Part shown: positions 45,290-57,500 of the stretch, piece after piece | Layout of the letters: every line of letters begins with the position of its first letter | Position numbering within the stretch: the stretch's first letter is position 1 | Assembly: GCA_019914995.1 (NCBI GenBank) | Contig: CM034141.1 | Span: 3,596,001-3,660,000 of the forward strand | Direction: 5' to 3' | DNA: 64,000 nt | Source: Acanthochlamys bracteata | Lineage: Eukaryota > Streptophyta > Magnoliopsida > Pandanales > Velloziaceae | The notes under the pieces: generated by a model | The model's input: the letters and a program-made list of their open reading frames with translations, nothing else | Told to the model about the DNA's origin: nothing | The model's database searches: none | Translations under genes and position numbers: made by a program

Positions 45290-47460
45290 ATATAAATACT
45301 ATAAACATTGTTTGAAAGTTTGTATGCGTGGACTCTTTGACAATAGAAATATTATCCACATCTTAGGGGTTGCGAAGTGAGTGAAGAACCACCAATTATA
45401 AGAAACAGTTAGTTGAAATTCATTTTCATTGTTCTTGATTCGGTGGCTGCACTTCACTTCAAAATGGGCAACATCTTTTTCCAAAGGTATCGCATCTGGA
45501 TTATATGGTTGTACAGTCGTTATCTCATTCTTCGCCCTCTTGCGCAATAGGTCAATGTAAGGACTTTTCAGGCAGCAGCTCTTTTCCTTATTCTCTACTC
45601 ACCGTCAGGGGCTTCTTCACCTATGGTATCTCCCTCATTTCTTTCTTCTTAAGGGCCTTAACTTTCTACTAAAACTTCCACTTCTACGTTGACTACGTGC
45701 GGAGAACCCTCCTTGAGTTCTTGACGAGGAGAATGCTCCCATATTTCTTCAATGATGGGATGTTGAAAACCCGCGCTTCTTTTACCATCCATTGGTAGTA
45801 CGTGCGGATAACTCTCCCTTGTTTCTTCTAGAGGGGCTTCCTTTTCTATGATGAGGGGTAGTTGTAAGCCCTTGCTTCTTCCTCCCTCTTGCTCTCTCTC
45901 CATCATTTCTCCCTCACTTCTTCCTCTCTCATACTTAGAAGCACTTATATCTCCCTTCGGCACCCTCTCTTGTTCTCTTGTCCTTCTATCTTCATTCCTG
46001 CGGAGGAGCTGTTCCATAGCTAATCTTAGCTTCTTCATCTCCACCAAAATATCTGTAATCTTGGCCTCTATTCGTGCCTTTAACTCCTCCTCCATTTCTA
46101 CAACCATGTCTTTTATATTGGCCTTCAGCTTTCATTGCATGTCTCAATAGCTGTAGTTCCTCCTTTTGATTTTTTGCTTGAGGGCTTAGACGTGGCGATA
46201 CATGAGCTTCTCCATTGTTCTCAGGAGTTGGCACACAAGGAACTGAAGTATTGAGTCGTAATGACTCTATCGAAGGATTTACATCGTCATCATCAACTCT
46301 GATGTCCTCTGAGCCGTCCTACGCGATTATTAGGATTTGTAATGTATTGCTATGTATAGAGTTAACGCTAAATAGTAGTCTTTTTAAAATAAAAAAAGGG
46401 TTTGTCTTCTCGGGTATAGAAAATAAATCTCTAACACTTGTAGCAGCAGCTGTCTTTCCATAGGAGTTGCCCTTATACTTTAACAATGACGAAAGATTCT
46501 CTAGAAACTCTTTGTTGATAAGAGTAACAGTGTTAGCTACATAAGGAAAGGCTTCACACACCCAAACCTGCATCATTCGAATAAAAAACAAATCTCAAGT
46601 TAGATCTACAAGTGGTGTACACTAACAATCAAAACGACTTCATGAATCATACAATAACAGTATTGCTTACCACGAAAGCATATGACAGGCCCTCAAGAGT
46701 ATAAGTGGTTGTTTGCGATGGACCATTTCTCCATTTCTCTAAGGTCTTCTATAGAGAATCCGTCGTGAATGCGTAACTTATAATTCCCCAGAAAAGCTGT
46801 AGAAGACAGATAAATCATCAACTAACTGCATCAACCCTAGGTCGAGAAGGACATGCTTCGACATGCTCAAAATTTCGATTTCGGCAAAATAGAACAAGCT
46901 CATCCTGAGGAAATCTTCAGGAGCATATACATGGCCCAAACCTTTATACTTAAACTCCAGCAGTCTCATAGTTAACTCGCCATCCTTTATATTTGAAAAA
47001 AATTTCTCAGGAGTCACTCCTTCGTATTCTTGTTGTGTTTCGGTGCAGAAGCATCACCATCGTCACTCATACGGAGTCTAGTAATACGATGAAACTATTC
47101 ATGGTCGAACTCCACTTTCCTTCGTTCTATTTTGAAAGACATTATATCTTTTCTTCTTCCATCAACATCCTACCGTACGAGGGCTTGATGGATTACCTGA
47201 TTGCAAGTTGGAAGCTTGGGCGTACTAAGGATGATGTCCTCAAAGCAAGAGGCTCTTAGCATCTCAATTCTTGTCTGATTTTGAGATGTTGTACTTTGGA
47301 TGTCTTCATATACTTTTTCAAAATTCACTCGGAGGGTTATCTTGACATTTTTGGCAAATTCTCCGTCAAGACATCTATGTGTGCAACGTTTATAGCAAAC
47401 AGTTGCTACTAAAAGCAAGAAGCCCACAAAAACTATGGAGATACACTTGAACAGGAACAC
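45290..47460 (-). pseudogene. DUF1985/Ulp1-type transposon gene relic (Mutator-like context)
   Basis: Minus-strand pieces in order: 47170-47310 LRASCFEDIILSTPKLPTCNQ.IHQALVR (opening of DUF1985); 46778-47017 with LRMSLFYFAEIEILS and LGLMQLVDDLSVFYSFSGEL, then a stop; TLEGLSYAFV ending at donor gtaagc, a 103-bp intron (46568-46670), acceptor 'atgcag', then VWVCEAFPYVANTV. 45658-46234 is a charged Glu/Arg coiled coil, and 45299-45547 has NWWFFTHFATPKMW, like the region before Ulp1 cysteine-protease domains. Such DUF1985-Ulp1 genes are usually carried by Mutator-like DNA transposons. At least one in-frame stop and several frame changes separate the pieces, and no terminal repeats or catalytic His-Asp-Cys set were found. 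Confidence 0.65.
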
Positions 47461-47842
47461 AATGGACCTGTAAAGAATTATGCGACCTGTGCCACCATAT
47501 ACGTCCGATCTTTGCAGAAGCTACGCGTATCTGTGCTGCCGTAATGTGCGATAATCGTGTAAACGGTGCAACTAAATGTGTGCCATAACTTACTTTTTTT
47601 TCTTTTCTTTTTTTTAACTTATGTGTTGAATGTTATGGTGATGCATTTTGTTGTATAAATATTTTACGGCGGTTAACTGTTGAATGATGTGAGTGGAATG
47701 GTTAGTGTTATCGAATTCTGGAAACAACAATAATTTGTTGCTGCCTTTATATAAAGTGCTGATTGAAAAAACATGTAGTCTGCGTTGCCGACTAAGAAAA
47801 AAGAGAGAGCAGGTAAACACCTAACAATATGAATTAGGCTTT
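47461..47842. other. Short intergenic stretch
   Basis: No gene or repeat boundary recognised. Confidence 0.35.
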
Positions 47843-48275
47843 GCCTACTAATAATAACAGTCCGTAAACACTGATTGAAGTACAAGTAGGTGCTTACTAA
47901 CTAGCGTTTTCAGTCGGTATTTACCAAGGGGAAGGTATAATCAGAAACTATCGATTGAGTTCTCAGTCAGTATTTACCGACTGATGATAGTCGGTAGTTG
48001 ACAATTGACGTAATTAGCAAGTATTTACCTATTGTATTTAGCAATCGGTAAATGCAAACGATATATTTTAGTTGGTAAATTCACCAACCGACTTCAGTCG
48101 ATATTTTATTGTAAAGTTTTGACTAAATATTTGTGTTAGTCGATAAACGAATTACTGACCGATTTTTGTCAATGTTTGAATGACCGCGATCCTTCAGTCG
48201 GCCAAAACACTTAACCGATTAAAATGTGACTACTGCTAACTATTTCAGTCGGTGATACTGTTATTTATAGTAGTA
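47843..48275. mobile_element. Non-autonomous CACTA (En/Spm)-type MITE, 433 bp
   Basis: Terminal inverted repeats 'gcctactaataataacagt' (left) and the inverse of the right end, 'tactactataaataacagt', agree closely and resemble the CACTA start. A 3-bp duplication 'ttt' flanks both ends, the size CACTA elements make. The interior is filled with subterminal units such as 'tcagtcggtatttacc', 'tttaccgactga' and 'agtcggtagttgac' in both directions, typical binding-site arrays of this superfamily. No coding frame. Confidence 0.75.
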
Positions 48276-48890
48276 TTTGGTGTGCGATAGAGTGCTCTAA
48301 CATAAAGAAATAAGAGTGACTCATTCTTAGAGGAGGTTATTGGATTCAAAAGAGTAACTAGGTTAATCCCGTATTGAATAAAAATAATATAAGAAAAAGT
48401 TTATGGCGTGTTTGGGGTTGCGTTTCAAATGATTTTCACTCATCTATTTTATTTTACATTTTTAATTAACTTTTACAATTTTTTAATTTTTCAAAAAACT
48501 CCACTGATATTTTTATATTTTACTTTTTTTAATAAATTACTCTTAATTTTGATTGACAGATAAGGAACACGAACGTAGACCATTGTTTTTCTAAGTAGTT
48601 TTTATTAATTTCATTGGTGGTAAATTCGTTACAAATATTTCAACGTATAAGAAAGAAGAACCTGGACAACGATCCACGTAGGGAATGGCTTGACCACTTC
48701 AATTGCTGCTTCCACTCCCCCAAGAACATTGACCAGTCAACCCACACAGGCTAACGACAAAAGACGAAACGACCCCCATGAACTTTCACAGACTGAATCA
48801 CCTTCAGGGCTAAGACCGTCGCAAATCAATAAAAATTAAACTACCTTAACCACCTATCCCTCCACAACACGAACACAACCCTAGTATCTC
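48276..48890. other. Upstream region of the phytocyanin gene
   Basis: AT-rich. 'ggcgtgtttggggttgcg' near 48417 resembles the start of a MITE, but no matching end was found. Confidence 0.35.
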
Positions 48891-48894
48891 CTCT

Positions 48895-48902
48895 TATATA
48901 AA
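48895..48902 (+). promoter_or_regulatory. TATA box of the phytocyanin gene
   Basis: 'tatataaa' lies 82 bases upstream of the chosen ATG, a normal distance for a plant promoter with a short leader. Confidence 0.65.
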
Positions 48903-48983
48903 GTCTTTCAATTGCTTCCCTTTACTTACTGACAATTGCTTCTTCTAATTTCGATACCTAGCTCTCGGTTGTTGCGACTGATT

Positions 48984-49651
48984 ATGTTCAAGATGCTAGA
49001 GAAAATTAAGGCATGCGGACTCATTGGGATTGTTCTTTTTGTTTCTCTAATGCGTGTTTCTAGGGCGATGCCGTTGCAGTTTCGCGTGGGAGGTGAGAGA
49101 GGTTGGGAGAAACCTTCAGGTGATGAGAAGGAGACATACAACCACTGGGCAATGAGGAATCGTTTCCATGTTGGGGATTCCCTCTGTAAGGCTTCCTACC
49201 TTATTATTTCATCCTTCGAATTTATTCTGCGTAACTAATGCAATGTCGTTAAAAGAATACATCATTCTTTTTATTTCAGCTAATAATTAATATTATGCAG
49301 ATTTCAAGTACCGGAACGACTCCGTGTTGCTCGTAGACAGGAAACACTACAGCAGATGCTACACTGCCGACCCTCTCCTCAAGTTCGAAGACGGCAACAC
49401 ATTTTTCAGCTTCGACCGATACGGATTCTTCTATTTCATTAAGTGGCATACCAGGCCACTGTAAGGCCGGGCAAAGGCTGATTGTCCGAGTAATGGTTCA
49501 TCCGGAGTACTTAGCTCCAGTGCCATCACCATCATCACAGGCCAATGCCGGAGACGACGGTACTGGTTCAGGCTCTGGTTCGTCTGCTGAAGGAAAATCG
49601 AATGCGTCACCCAAGTTGGTGTTGGATCTCCTGTTCTTGTTTCTGTTTTAG
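48984..49651 (+). CDS. Early nodulin-like protein (phytocyanin family), with one frameshift
   Basis: Two exons: 48984-49185 and 49301-49651, intron gtaagg...atgcag of 115 bp, phase 1. Residues 1-28 form a signal peptide (KACGLIGIVLFVSLMRVSRA). The plastocyanin-like domain follows: FRVGGERGW, TYNHWAMRNRFHVGDSLYFKY, then YNRCYTADPLLKFEDGNTFFSFDRYGFFYFI-like sequence with the disulfide Cys at 87. The next expected motif, SGIPGHCKAGQRLIV, is read only one base out of frame: an extra a at 49441-49442 makes the direct frame stop at 49462-49464 (121 residues). The shifted frame continues through a Pro/Ser/Gly linker to a hydrophobic GPI-signal-like end (LVLDLLFLFLF, stop 49649-49651). These proteins sit on the outer plasma membrane. 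Copper-ligand positions look absent, as in most early nodulin-like members. Either a young pseudogene or a sequencing error. Confidence 0.82.
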
Positions 49652-50572
49652 GATTTCGTTTGTTTGCCGTATCATATATTTAACTAGGATCATGTCTTAG
49701 CAGTTAGAAATTGTTGTTTAGCACGGTTGTATTATTTGAAATACTTTTAATTTGTTTGTTGTGTTCTTACTTTATGATCTCCAACTGCTGATGGAGAACA
49801 GACTATGATAATGGGTTTTAAATATGTTGGAAGTCTGTAACATTGTTTAAGATTGTTAACGATGCCACCTATCTCAATGAATTTGAAGTAGTTGTCTCGG
49901 AAGTTATTGTAGATGTTGCAAGCATTCACTTTAGGAAATGACACTCGACTTTTGAACTTGTTGCTTATGTTTAACTTATTGCTGTAGCATTAAAATGCTA
50001 GAAAATGCTGGAACATGTATAATACCATGTATGTACTAGAGAATAAAACTAGCACGGTAAATCTCCTTACTTTTATTTTTGAGAAAATATTCGATCTCTT
50101 TCTTAAGTCTTAAAGAAGCATTCAATTATGAAACTAGAAAAGAAAATATTACATTTCCTTCACAGAAAAAGGTCTATCCAATAGATTATATATGTCAAGT
50201 TAACTTGAGATATCATTTTCACAACGCCATCTAAATACCTTCACTAGCTTGTGCATGATATATTTTGGCTTTTTTTTAGAGAGACTAAAAATGTAGGAAA
50301 CAATAAAAGCAAATAAGTCCATTTATACTTAATTCTATAATTCTTAACAATGACGATGCAACTTTGTTATGCCTACAATTCTAGAATCCTTTTAGGGCAT
50401 GAAAGGCCGTAGTCTTTGAAAAGCATATCCTTAATTAATAGCAAAACTAGTACTCGCATAAGTAGTTGTGATATTTTGTTAAATCCTTTGGCTATAACCA
50501 AAACATTCGTTTATTTTCTATAATAATAATCGTTACCTAGTATGTCAATTTTTATTTTTGTAATCACTTTTA
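49652..50572. other. Region after the phytocyanin gene
   Basis: Contains the likely 3' UTR (to about 49760) and then AT-rich sequence with no gene. Confidence 0.4.
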
Positions 50573-50770
50573 GACTTTGTCTAAATGGCTTATCCGAAGT
50601 TCTTATAAGTCTTATTGATTTTATGACTTGTGTTTGGATAAAATTTTTAATTTATTTATACTTTCAGAATAAGTGAAAAATATTCCTAAGGAAGGCTCTT
50701 ATTTAAAAGAACTTTTAAAATGAATTAATATCAGAAAGTACTTTCTCAAAACGTTCATCCAAATAGAGCC
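50573..50770. mobile_element. Harbinger/Tourist-type MITE, 198 bp
   Basis: Ends 'gactttgtctaaatg' and 'catccaaatagagcc' form imperfect inverted repeats of the GGCTCTGTTTGGATG kind, flanked by the 3-bp duplication 'tta' (50570-50572 and 50771-50773) preferred by PIF/Harbinger elements. No coding. Confidence 0.55.
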
Positions 50771-50773
50771 TTA

Positions 50774-52527
50774 AATAGGAGAAATTCTGTTTTATATCAT
50801 ATGTTAGGTAGTACTTCCTAAGTTATAACCAACATTAACATCTAGCGTTTAGAAATTTAGGAATAGGATCAGAGGATTGGAAAAAAATTGGTAGGATCAA
50901 ACTGATGGATCTAATTTTCATTTAAATAAATACATAGAAAAATATTGAATACTTTTGGATATTTTCTATCATCTTCCAAAAATGTACTATTTACAGATTT
51001 TCTTGATTTTATTTTAAATTAAATTTATTAAATGAATAATAACTTTTGTTTCTATAGCAAATCAAAAATACTGAAAATTTTTTAAGTTTCCAAACACTTA
51101 TTAGTTATTCATTTATTTTTAATCAAAATTTGATCTGCTAACTCGACCTATCGATTTTTTTTTTTATTCCTCTCATCATGTTCTTAGACTCTACATTCGG
51201 ATCTAGATCCTAATTGGTGGAACTCCAATTTGGTTTGATGATTAGAATGATTGAAAACTATAATTTGCAAATTAGAAGTACTATTGTTTAAATCAAATTG
51301 TGTAGAATAGTAAAATAAATAAATTGTCGGAGTGCCTAAAAAAGTAGTCGACTATTCCCACGCTGATACGTAAGGAAAGAGATATTGATTAACCGGTGCG
51401 TTTTGAAGATAACGAACAACCATTGAATTTGTGTAGACAAGCTTTAAAGCGTGCTTGCAGTGCCAATATCTTATAATACTTTATTCCCCTCAACCGGAAA
51501 GTGTACAACGAAGTTGAACGAAAGTCTTATGTGATAGAGTGAGGGCGTGTTTGGTTGTGACTTCATGTTGAAGAAAGCACGACAGGAAGAAATTAAGAGG
51601 GAGCAAGACAAAAACAAAGAAGGAGCAGACGAAGGTCAGAAGGAGGAAAAGAAAAAGGATTTGTTTATACTTCACTAATAGAAGAGATACAAGAAGAATA
51701 ACTTCTCTCCAAATAGAACACTAGAACAAAAGCCTTCATAATCAGCATACTTAAAAGAACAGGTACCTGTGCCCTTAGTGCCGTGATCCAGCAGCAGAAT
51801 CTAATGTTCGCATCCTAGGCAAGTGGTATCAAAGTTGTCAAAATCAAATTTTTAGGTTAGGATCTTTTCGCTAGAGTAGAATTGTAAAATCAAGATCTTA
51901 AAGTAAGATCTTAAAACTTTACATACCGATAAATTTTATATTTTTTTAATGCCATTTACAATCTTTTATAAAAAAATTTTAATATCTAAAAAAAGTTATA
52001 TTAAAGAAACTTACAAATTTTAGAAACAATCTTATAAAAATTCTCTATATTTTATAAAACATTTTCAAAATTATATTTTTACAGAGAATCTTCTTAAATT
52101 TTACAGAAAACTTCATAAAATTTTACAAATAATCTGCTCAAATTCAATTAATTACAAAAGTTTCTTCAAAAGTAAATCGTTAGAAGATCGAGATTTTACT
52201 GATATTTAAGATTTAAATCGGGATCTGGGTGAAATTTTATTAAAAAATTTTTTTTACTTGAAATAGGATCATTTTAGTGATGTAAAATCGTAAAATTGTA
52301 AAATTTTAAATTTTAAATCAGAAAAAATAAGTTAAACTACACGTGTAACAACTTTTCATTGAAACTAATTTTTTAATATTATTTTAACTATTTTTCCTTA
52401 TACTCTTTTATACAATAATCTTTCAGTAACAAGCTTCTTTAATAAGTCACTTTTACCATTAACTTTCAAAAAAAGAGAAAGCAAACACGCTCTTCGTGTC
52501 TGTTTCTCATTGACAAAAATGAACCAC
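50774..52527. other. AT-rich intergenic DNA
   Basis: No gene. Around 51850-52330 there are repeated phrases built on 'gtagaattgtaaaatc' and 'aagatcttaaa', perhaps a decayed short repeat, but no borders can be set. Confidence 0.4.
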
Positions 52528-52535
52528 TCTTCAAT

Positions 52536-53398
52536 TAGGATTGGCAATATATGATCAAATCTGAAAATTCAATCCGAAACTGACTCATTTAATTCAAGTT
52601 AGGATTGAAAATTTTGACTCATATAAATATACGTGTTGGATTAGGATTGAAAAATTTTATCCGATTATTAAATAGGTCAATTCGAATCGATCCGAAATTG
52701 ACTCACTAATTCGAATTGTCATCTCTTGAAAGAAGAACTTTTTCTTGATTTTTCTTACTATATAATAAAATTTTGAAAATAAAAAATCAATAATAGTAAT
52801 TCATAAATTATTAAATTATATTGTATTTATAGTAATTGTTTACTTTTATATCTTAGTTAAATAGTGCAAGATGAGAATTATAATATTATCAAAGGAATTA
52901 CTATATAGGTGTTTCTTTAATGGCGAATTAGAATTTTGTAGAAAGATTTTTATTAAAATTTTGTCAGTTAGCTATGTTTATCAAAATTTTTATTAAAAGT
53001 ATTATTATGTATTTATAATCATAAAATTTTAACTATCACCACATGTTTTTAAAATATAAAAATAAATTTTTTTTTGAACTTTCTAAAGACTAATGAAGAT
53101 ATTAAGCAATGCATATTTTGAGGGACACATCATATCTCTTCATCAAGAATATTGTGCACATTCATTCCAACTGATTTTGATAATTTCTCTCAAACTTAAA
53201 AGTGTAGATTTGAAAATTAATAATTTTAATTATTGAACGAATCAGTCCGAATTTGACCCGATTATTAAATAGATTGGTTTAGGATTGACAATTTTGATCC
53301 ATATAAATTTATGAGTTGAATTAAGATTGAACTAATTTGATTCGATTATTAAATAAATCGATCCGAAACTAATTTGTCAATCTAAATTGCCACCCCGA
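52536..53398. mobile_element. Non-autonomous hAT element, 863 bp
   Basis: Ends 'taggattggcaat' and 'attgccaccccga', flanked by tcttcaat (52528-52535) and tcttcaac (53399-53406), 7 of 8 identical. It runs parallel to the 862-bp copy at 10756 from end to end. Compared with that copy, C-to-T and G-to-A differences are common (gacccg against gattcg), as expected for a methylated transposon decaying by deamination. No coding frame. Confidence 0.87.
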
Positions 53399-53406
53399 TC
53401 TTCAAC

Positions 53407-56400
53407 TATGTTTCTGCAACGAACGCCGTTAAAGATAATCTCGTGTAATTACAAAATTCTATATGTTTAACTCTATCTAATGATTTCCTATTTATAGGCC
53501 CTGTTTTATGCATTTCTTCTAGTTATCTAGGTACCAATTTGATTTTCAAACATTAACAGATACAAAGTAAAACAAATAATATATTTTATTATTCTACATA
53601 GGTATCAACTGCCATCAATAAGATATTATAACTAAAGCATTCATATATTTAGGAACCCACCTTACCGTCTAATGGCCCAAGCATGACTTAGACATAAAGT
53701 GTACAACTCTATCTGTTTCATATTTCATGTAGGACTTTGATTATATTTGGAATACTTTTCAATATATTTTTTATAATTTTTAATTTTTAATATTCTTTTT
53801 TATTTAAAAATATTTTAAAAGTTCTATATTATAAAATTTTGTTATTACTTATTTTTATTTTTAAAAATAAAAACAAATTTGATTTAAAAAATTATTAATA
53901 TATTTTTATGTTATAGAAAAAACTTTTCTAAAAATACTTTTAAACATCCTCCAAACTTTATTTCAAAGCCATATTTTGGAAAAGATTTAATACATATTGC
54001 CTTGGATGATCATCTTGTCCAAACAATATTTAGACCTAAACTCTGCCGGATATAAACTAACAAGCGAATCGTCATATTGGTCATGTTTGGCTAAGCTTTA
54101 AATTTAGAAATTTTTGCAAAAAAAACTATTATCTATATGCTTTTACTGAGAAATTCGGTTGTTGAGCTTTTGATTTAAAAGTTGCTTTTTTCTTAATTCT
54201 ATTTAGATAAATTTTACTGTTTAAAGCTTTTTTGTAAAAAAAATTAAAGATATATTTGGCTAAACTTGTGCTTATAACTTATAAATGAATAAGATATATA
54301 ATTACTGAAATATCTTTAATTATAAGAAAACGATGTATTGTTAAGTTTCTAAATCTATTGCCATTTATTATCTAAATTTTTGAAATTTGATTTTTATAAC
54401 ATATTTTATAATACTTTTGTTTAATATTTTTTATATTAATATTATAAACCTACTAATACATATATTATTATTTATTTATAATAATAGTATTAAATTACTT
54501 TTTAAATATATAATATAGTATTATTTATATATAATAATAAATATTAATTAATTAATAAATTGAGATAAATGACTTAATAATACAGTAATATAAAACAATT
54601 TTAAGCCAATTTTTAATTAAAAATAATACAGTCATTTATTTAATAATTCAGCAATCATACATAAAAACAAATAAAATCATAGCATTCTTATAAATATTAC
54701 TTATAGCTGAATGAATGAATCATTTTTTTATTCTTATAGCTGAATTTTATACGAATTTCCTTACTACTAAGTATCAAAATGATTCTTATAAATATTATTT
54801 ATAAAGTAACTTGCACCTACATAATATTTACAATAATTTTTGAGCTACTAACTATGAATTCCACATTTATATCAAGAGCATTAACAACATAGCTACTAAT
54901 AGGTTTTTAAGTTATAATTTCTTAGCCCGCATGAGCTTTACAAGTATCTCAAACAAGTTCTTACTAAAATATAATCCTCACTGCAAGCAGAAAAGAAAAT
55001 GAAAAACCATAAACACTTGCATCTAGCATCTAAAAAGCAAATCATACAAATGAAAGCCCAACCAACTACTCCCATCTCCACTTTAGCATAAATTAGAGCC
55101 GTCTCCCAATAGTGTTGGAGACTTTGCATGTAACCACTGTTCTTCACATAAAGAATTAACCTCTTTCCAAAGAGTCAAGACTATAAGGCGTCATATACGC
55201 CCTATAAAACAAATGGCAAGAAAAGAGATATATTAAATTAGAAGATGTTAAACTATATAAGTAACACTCAGTATCCAGCACCACCATCTAAGGGACGTAT
55301 GCTAATGTTATAATTTCAATCAAAGCATATAGTTGTCTTCATTCAAAATAAAACAAGGAGTTCGCAACATGTTATATATGCATGTGTTTTGCTAAGAAGA
55401 TAATTGTGTAAAGAACAAAATAATAATACAATCAAAATAAATTTGAAGCACATAATCTATGCGATCATTTTTATGATTGAAATCAACTAGAATTTAGTTA
55501 TAGGATACACACAATATTTGCAAAAGCATTAGAATTTAGTCATAGAATGCAAAACATTAGAATGTAGTTATATGAATATACATGATATTTGCACATTCTT
55601 TATTGAATTGTACATCATCTAGATCTCTCAACTTGCATGGCCTCTCTCTGACCACCCACTCCATAAGTTGAATGAATGAAAAACCATTTTTTTATCAATC
55701 AAGAATACTTGTTAATTAGTTGTTAATCATTCTAAAGATATTATATCACAATTCATACTATTGTAAAGTCATTCATTTATATAAAACTAACGCATGATCA
55801 TCAAAGTTGTAATATTCAAATAACAAATCAAACATTCAACTTGTCTACTATTCCGACAAAAAGAAAGCAAAGTTTAGTTCTTTTTAATAATTTACCAAAC
55901 ACAAGGAGAAAGAATTCCATTTTTCCTCAAAATGAAAAATCCAATCTCAAAATCCTCAAGAACTATTACAACGCAATAGAAACCATTGAAATTTTTTTAA
56001 AAGATTGAATCTAGATAAATTACTGGCCTACATACTAAGTTAGCTAGTTCATTTTTTATTTAGGTACCATCTTTAAACCCCTCTGCTATTAATTCGAGCA
56101 TAATGCATCTTGCTAGCAAGTCTTTCACTCAGACCTTATTCGACTCCTTACATTACTAGAGCACTAATACTAGTTGTAGACTTAAGCTTCCATACTAAAG
56201 GCCAATCATATAGGGATTAGCATCTCCTACGTATAAGCACTTACTTTTGATAGCATAAAATCAAAGTGAAACTATTAAAAAGCGTGACTTGTTAAGCATA
56301 CAAAACTAGAAGCATAGGGGCCAATTTGGCCTAATCCAGACAAGTTGCTAGCTCATTTGCCAAGTTACTAGCCTTATTTTTTTTTCACTTGTACACCGTC

Positions 56401-57500
56401 TATAGGCCCTCTGCTTCTAAGTCACCTAGTCATCGTGTCGTTTATTCGGGTCCCATCTAATCCTTCATGCTACTAATTTGAACATAATCTAACTTACAAG
56501 CCTAATAATTTTTTCTTAGCAATACGACTACTAGCTCAACCTTACCGGTCATACTAATTATGATCGAATCTATATACAAAAATAATTAGCCAATTATTTA
56601 AAAATTAATTAATATTTCTTACATATAAACGCATGCCATTTTCAATACCCAACTCAATGTGGGACTAATAAAGTGGATTATTAAATCCACCAAAATAGAG
56701 CATATTTTGGCTCAGCTCATTTTTTTGAGTTGCAAATACACCTATTAAGTTAGCTATGTTTTATTTTTTTTTACTTAGATATTATCCTCAGACTTGTCTG
56801 TTACTAACTTTGACGACTTGTATTGAGCTTCATCTGATCCTTTACGTTACTAACACGAACTTAACATATTTTGGATGCCCAATAAAATTATTGGAGCTCT
56901 AAATTAGACTAGACCCGAGCTAGCTAATTTAATAGGTCGGCTAGTATTTTGACATTAATTGGATTAAATTAGACCATGATTTGGTGATATTCATTTCTCT
57001 TAATGGTCTCACGTTGTTAGTTTTTAAAAAGATATACTTATATGTACGAGATATTAATTCAAAATAGTTGATCAATTATTTTGGTTCGAAAATTTCTAAT
57101 CAACAAACTATTAATTATTATAACACTTTAATTATATTAAAAAGTTATATTAAAAAATCTAATTTTTTTAAATTATTTTATATTAAAAATTTGTTAGTAG
57201 CTATATAAGTGTTAGAATTCAAATTTATAATTTTATAAGGGTAAGAGATATTATATCACTAGATTAACTAATGATTACTCTAGTGACTTTTCTAACAATT
57301 TTAAAATTTCAAAATTAGGTTAAAAGAAAATAATTTTTTTAAGCATATGCCTCTACGTATCATAAGCGGAAACCAAACCAAAACCATACCACTAACTAGG
57401 ATGGCTTTTCCGATACCAGGTGTACTTACATTCCTACCATCGAAATAATAAACCACAACAGCGGGAAGATCACATTTCTCCGTTGTTACTTTTTGGATCC
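53407..57500. other. Gene-poor AT-rich intergenic DNA
   Basis: No gene recognised. Between 54050 and 54760 the sequence is extremely AT-rich, with a 'gtttggctaagcttt' start like many MITEs but no partner end. The short ALKBH2 promoter should lie just left of 57501; no TATA box is obvious. Confidence 0.4.
56020..56960. repeat. Degenerate triple repeat
   Basis: Three related stretches begin near 56020, 56340 and 56740. Each has 'aagtta(g)cta', a T-rich run, '(t)tagnta(c/t)' and then a 'ccttacattactaa' / 'ccttcatgctactaat' / 'cctttacgttactaac' block. Spacing is roughly 320 and 390 bp. Family unknown. Confidence 0.45.

Noticed and set aside
51538-51725. A possible MITE starting 'gggcgtgtttggttgtgac'
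   Set aside because: The supposed end 'ctccaaatagaacac' pairs too poorly with the start, and no target duplication was found.
51850-52330. Repeated 'gtaaaatc' and 'aagatctta' phrases as a hairpin element
   Set aside because: The repeats are mostly direct, not inverted, and no borders or target duplication could be set.
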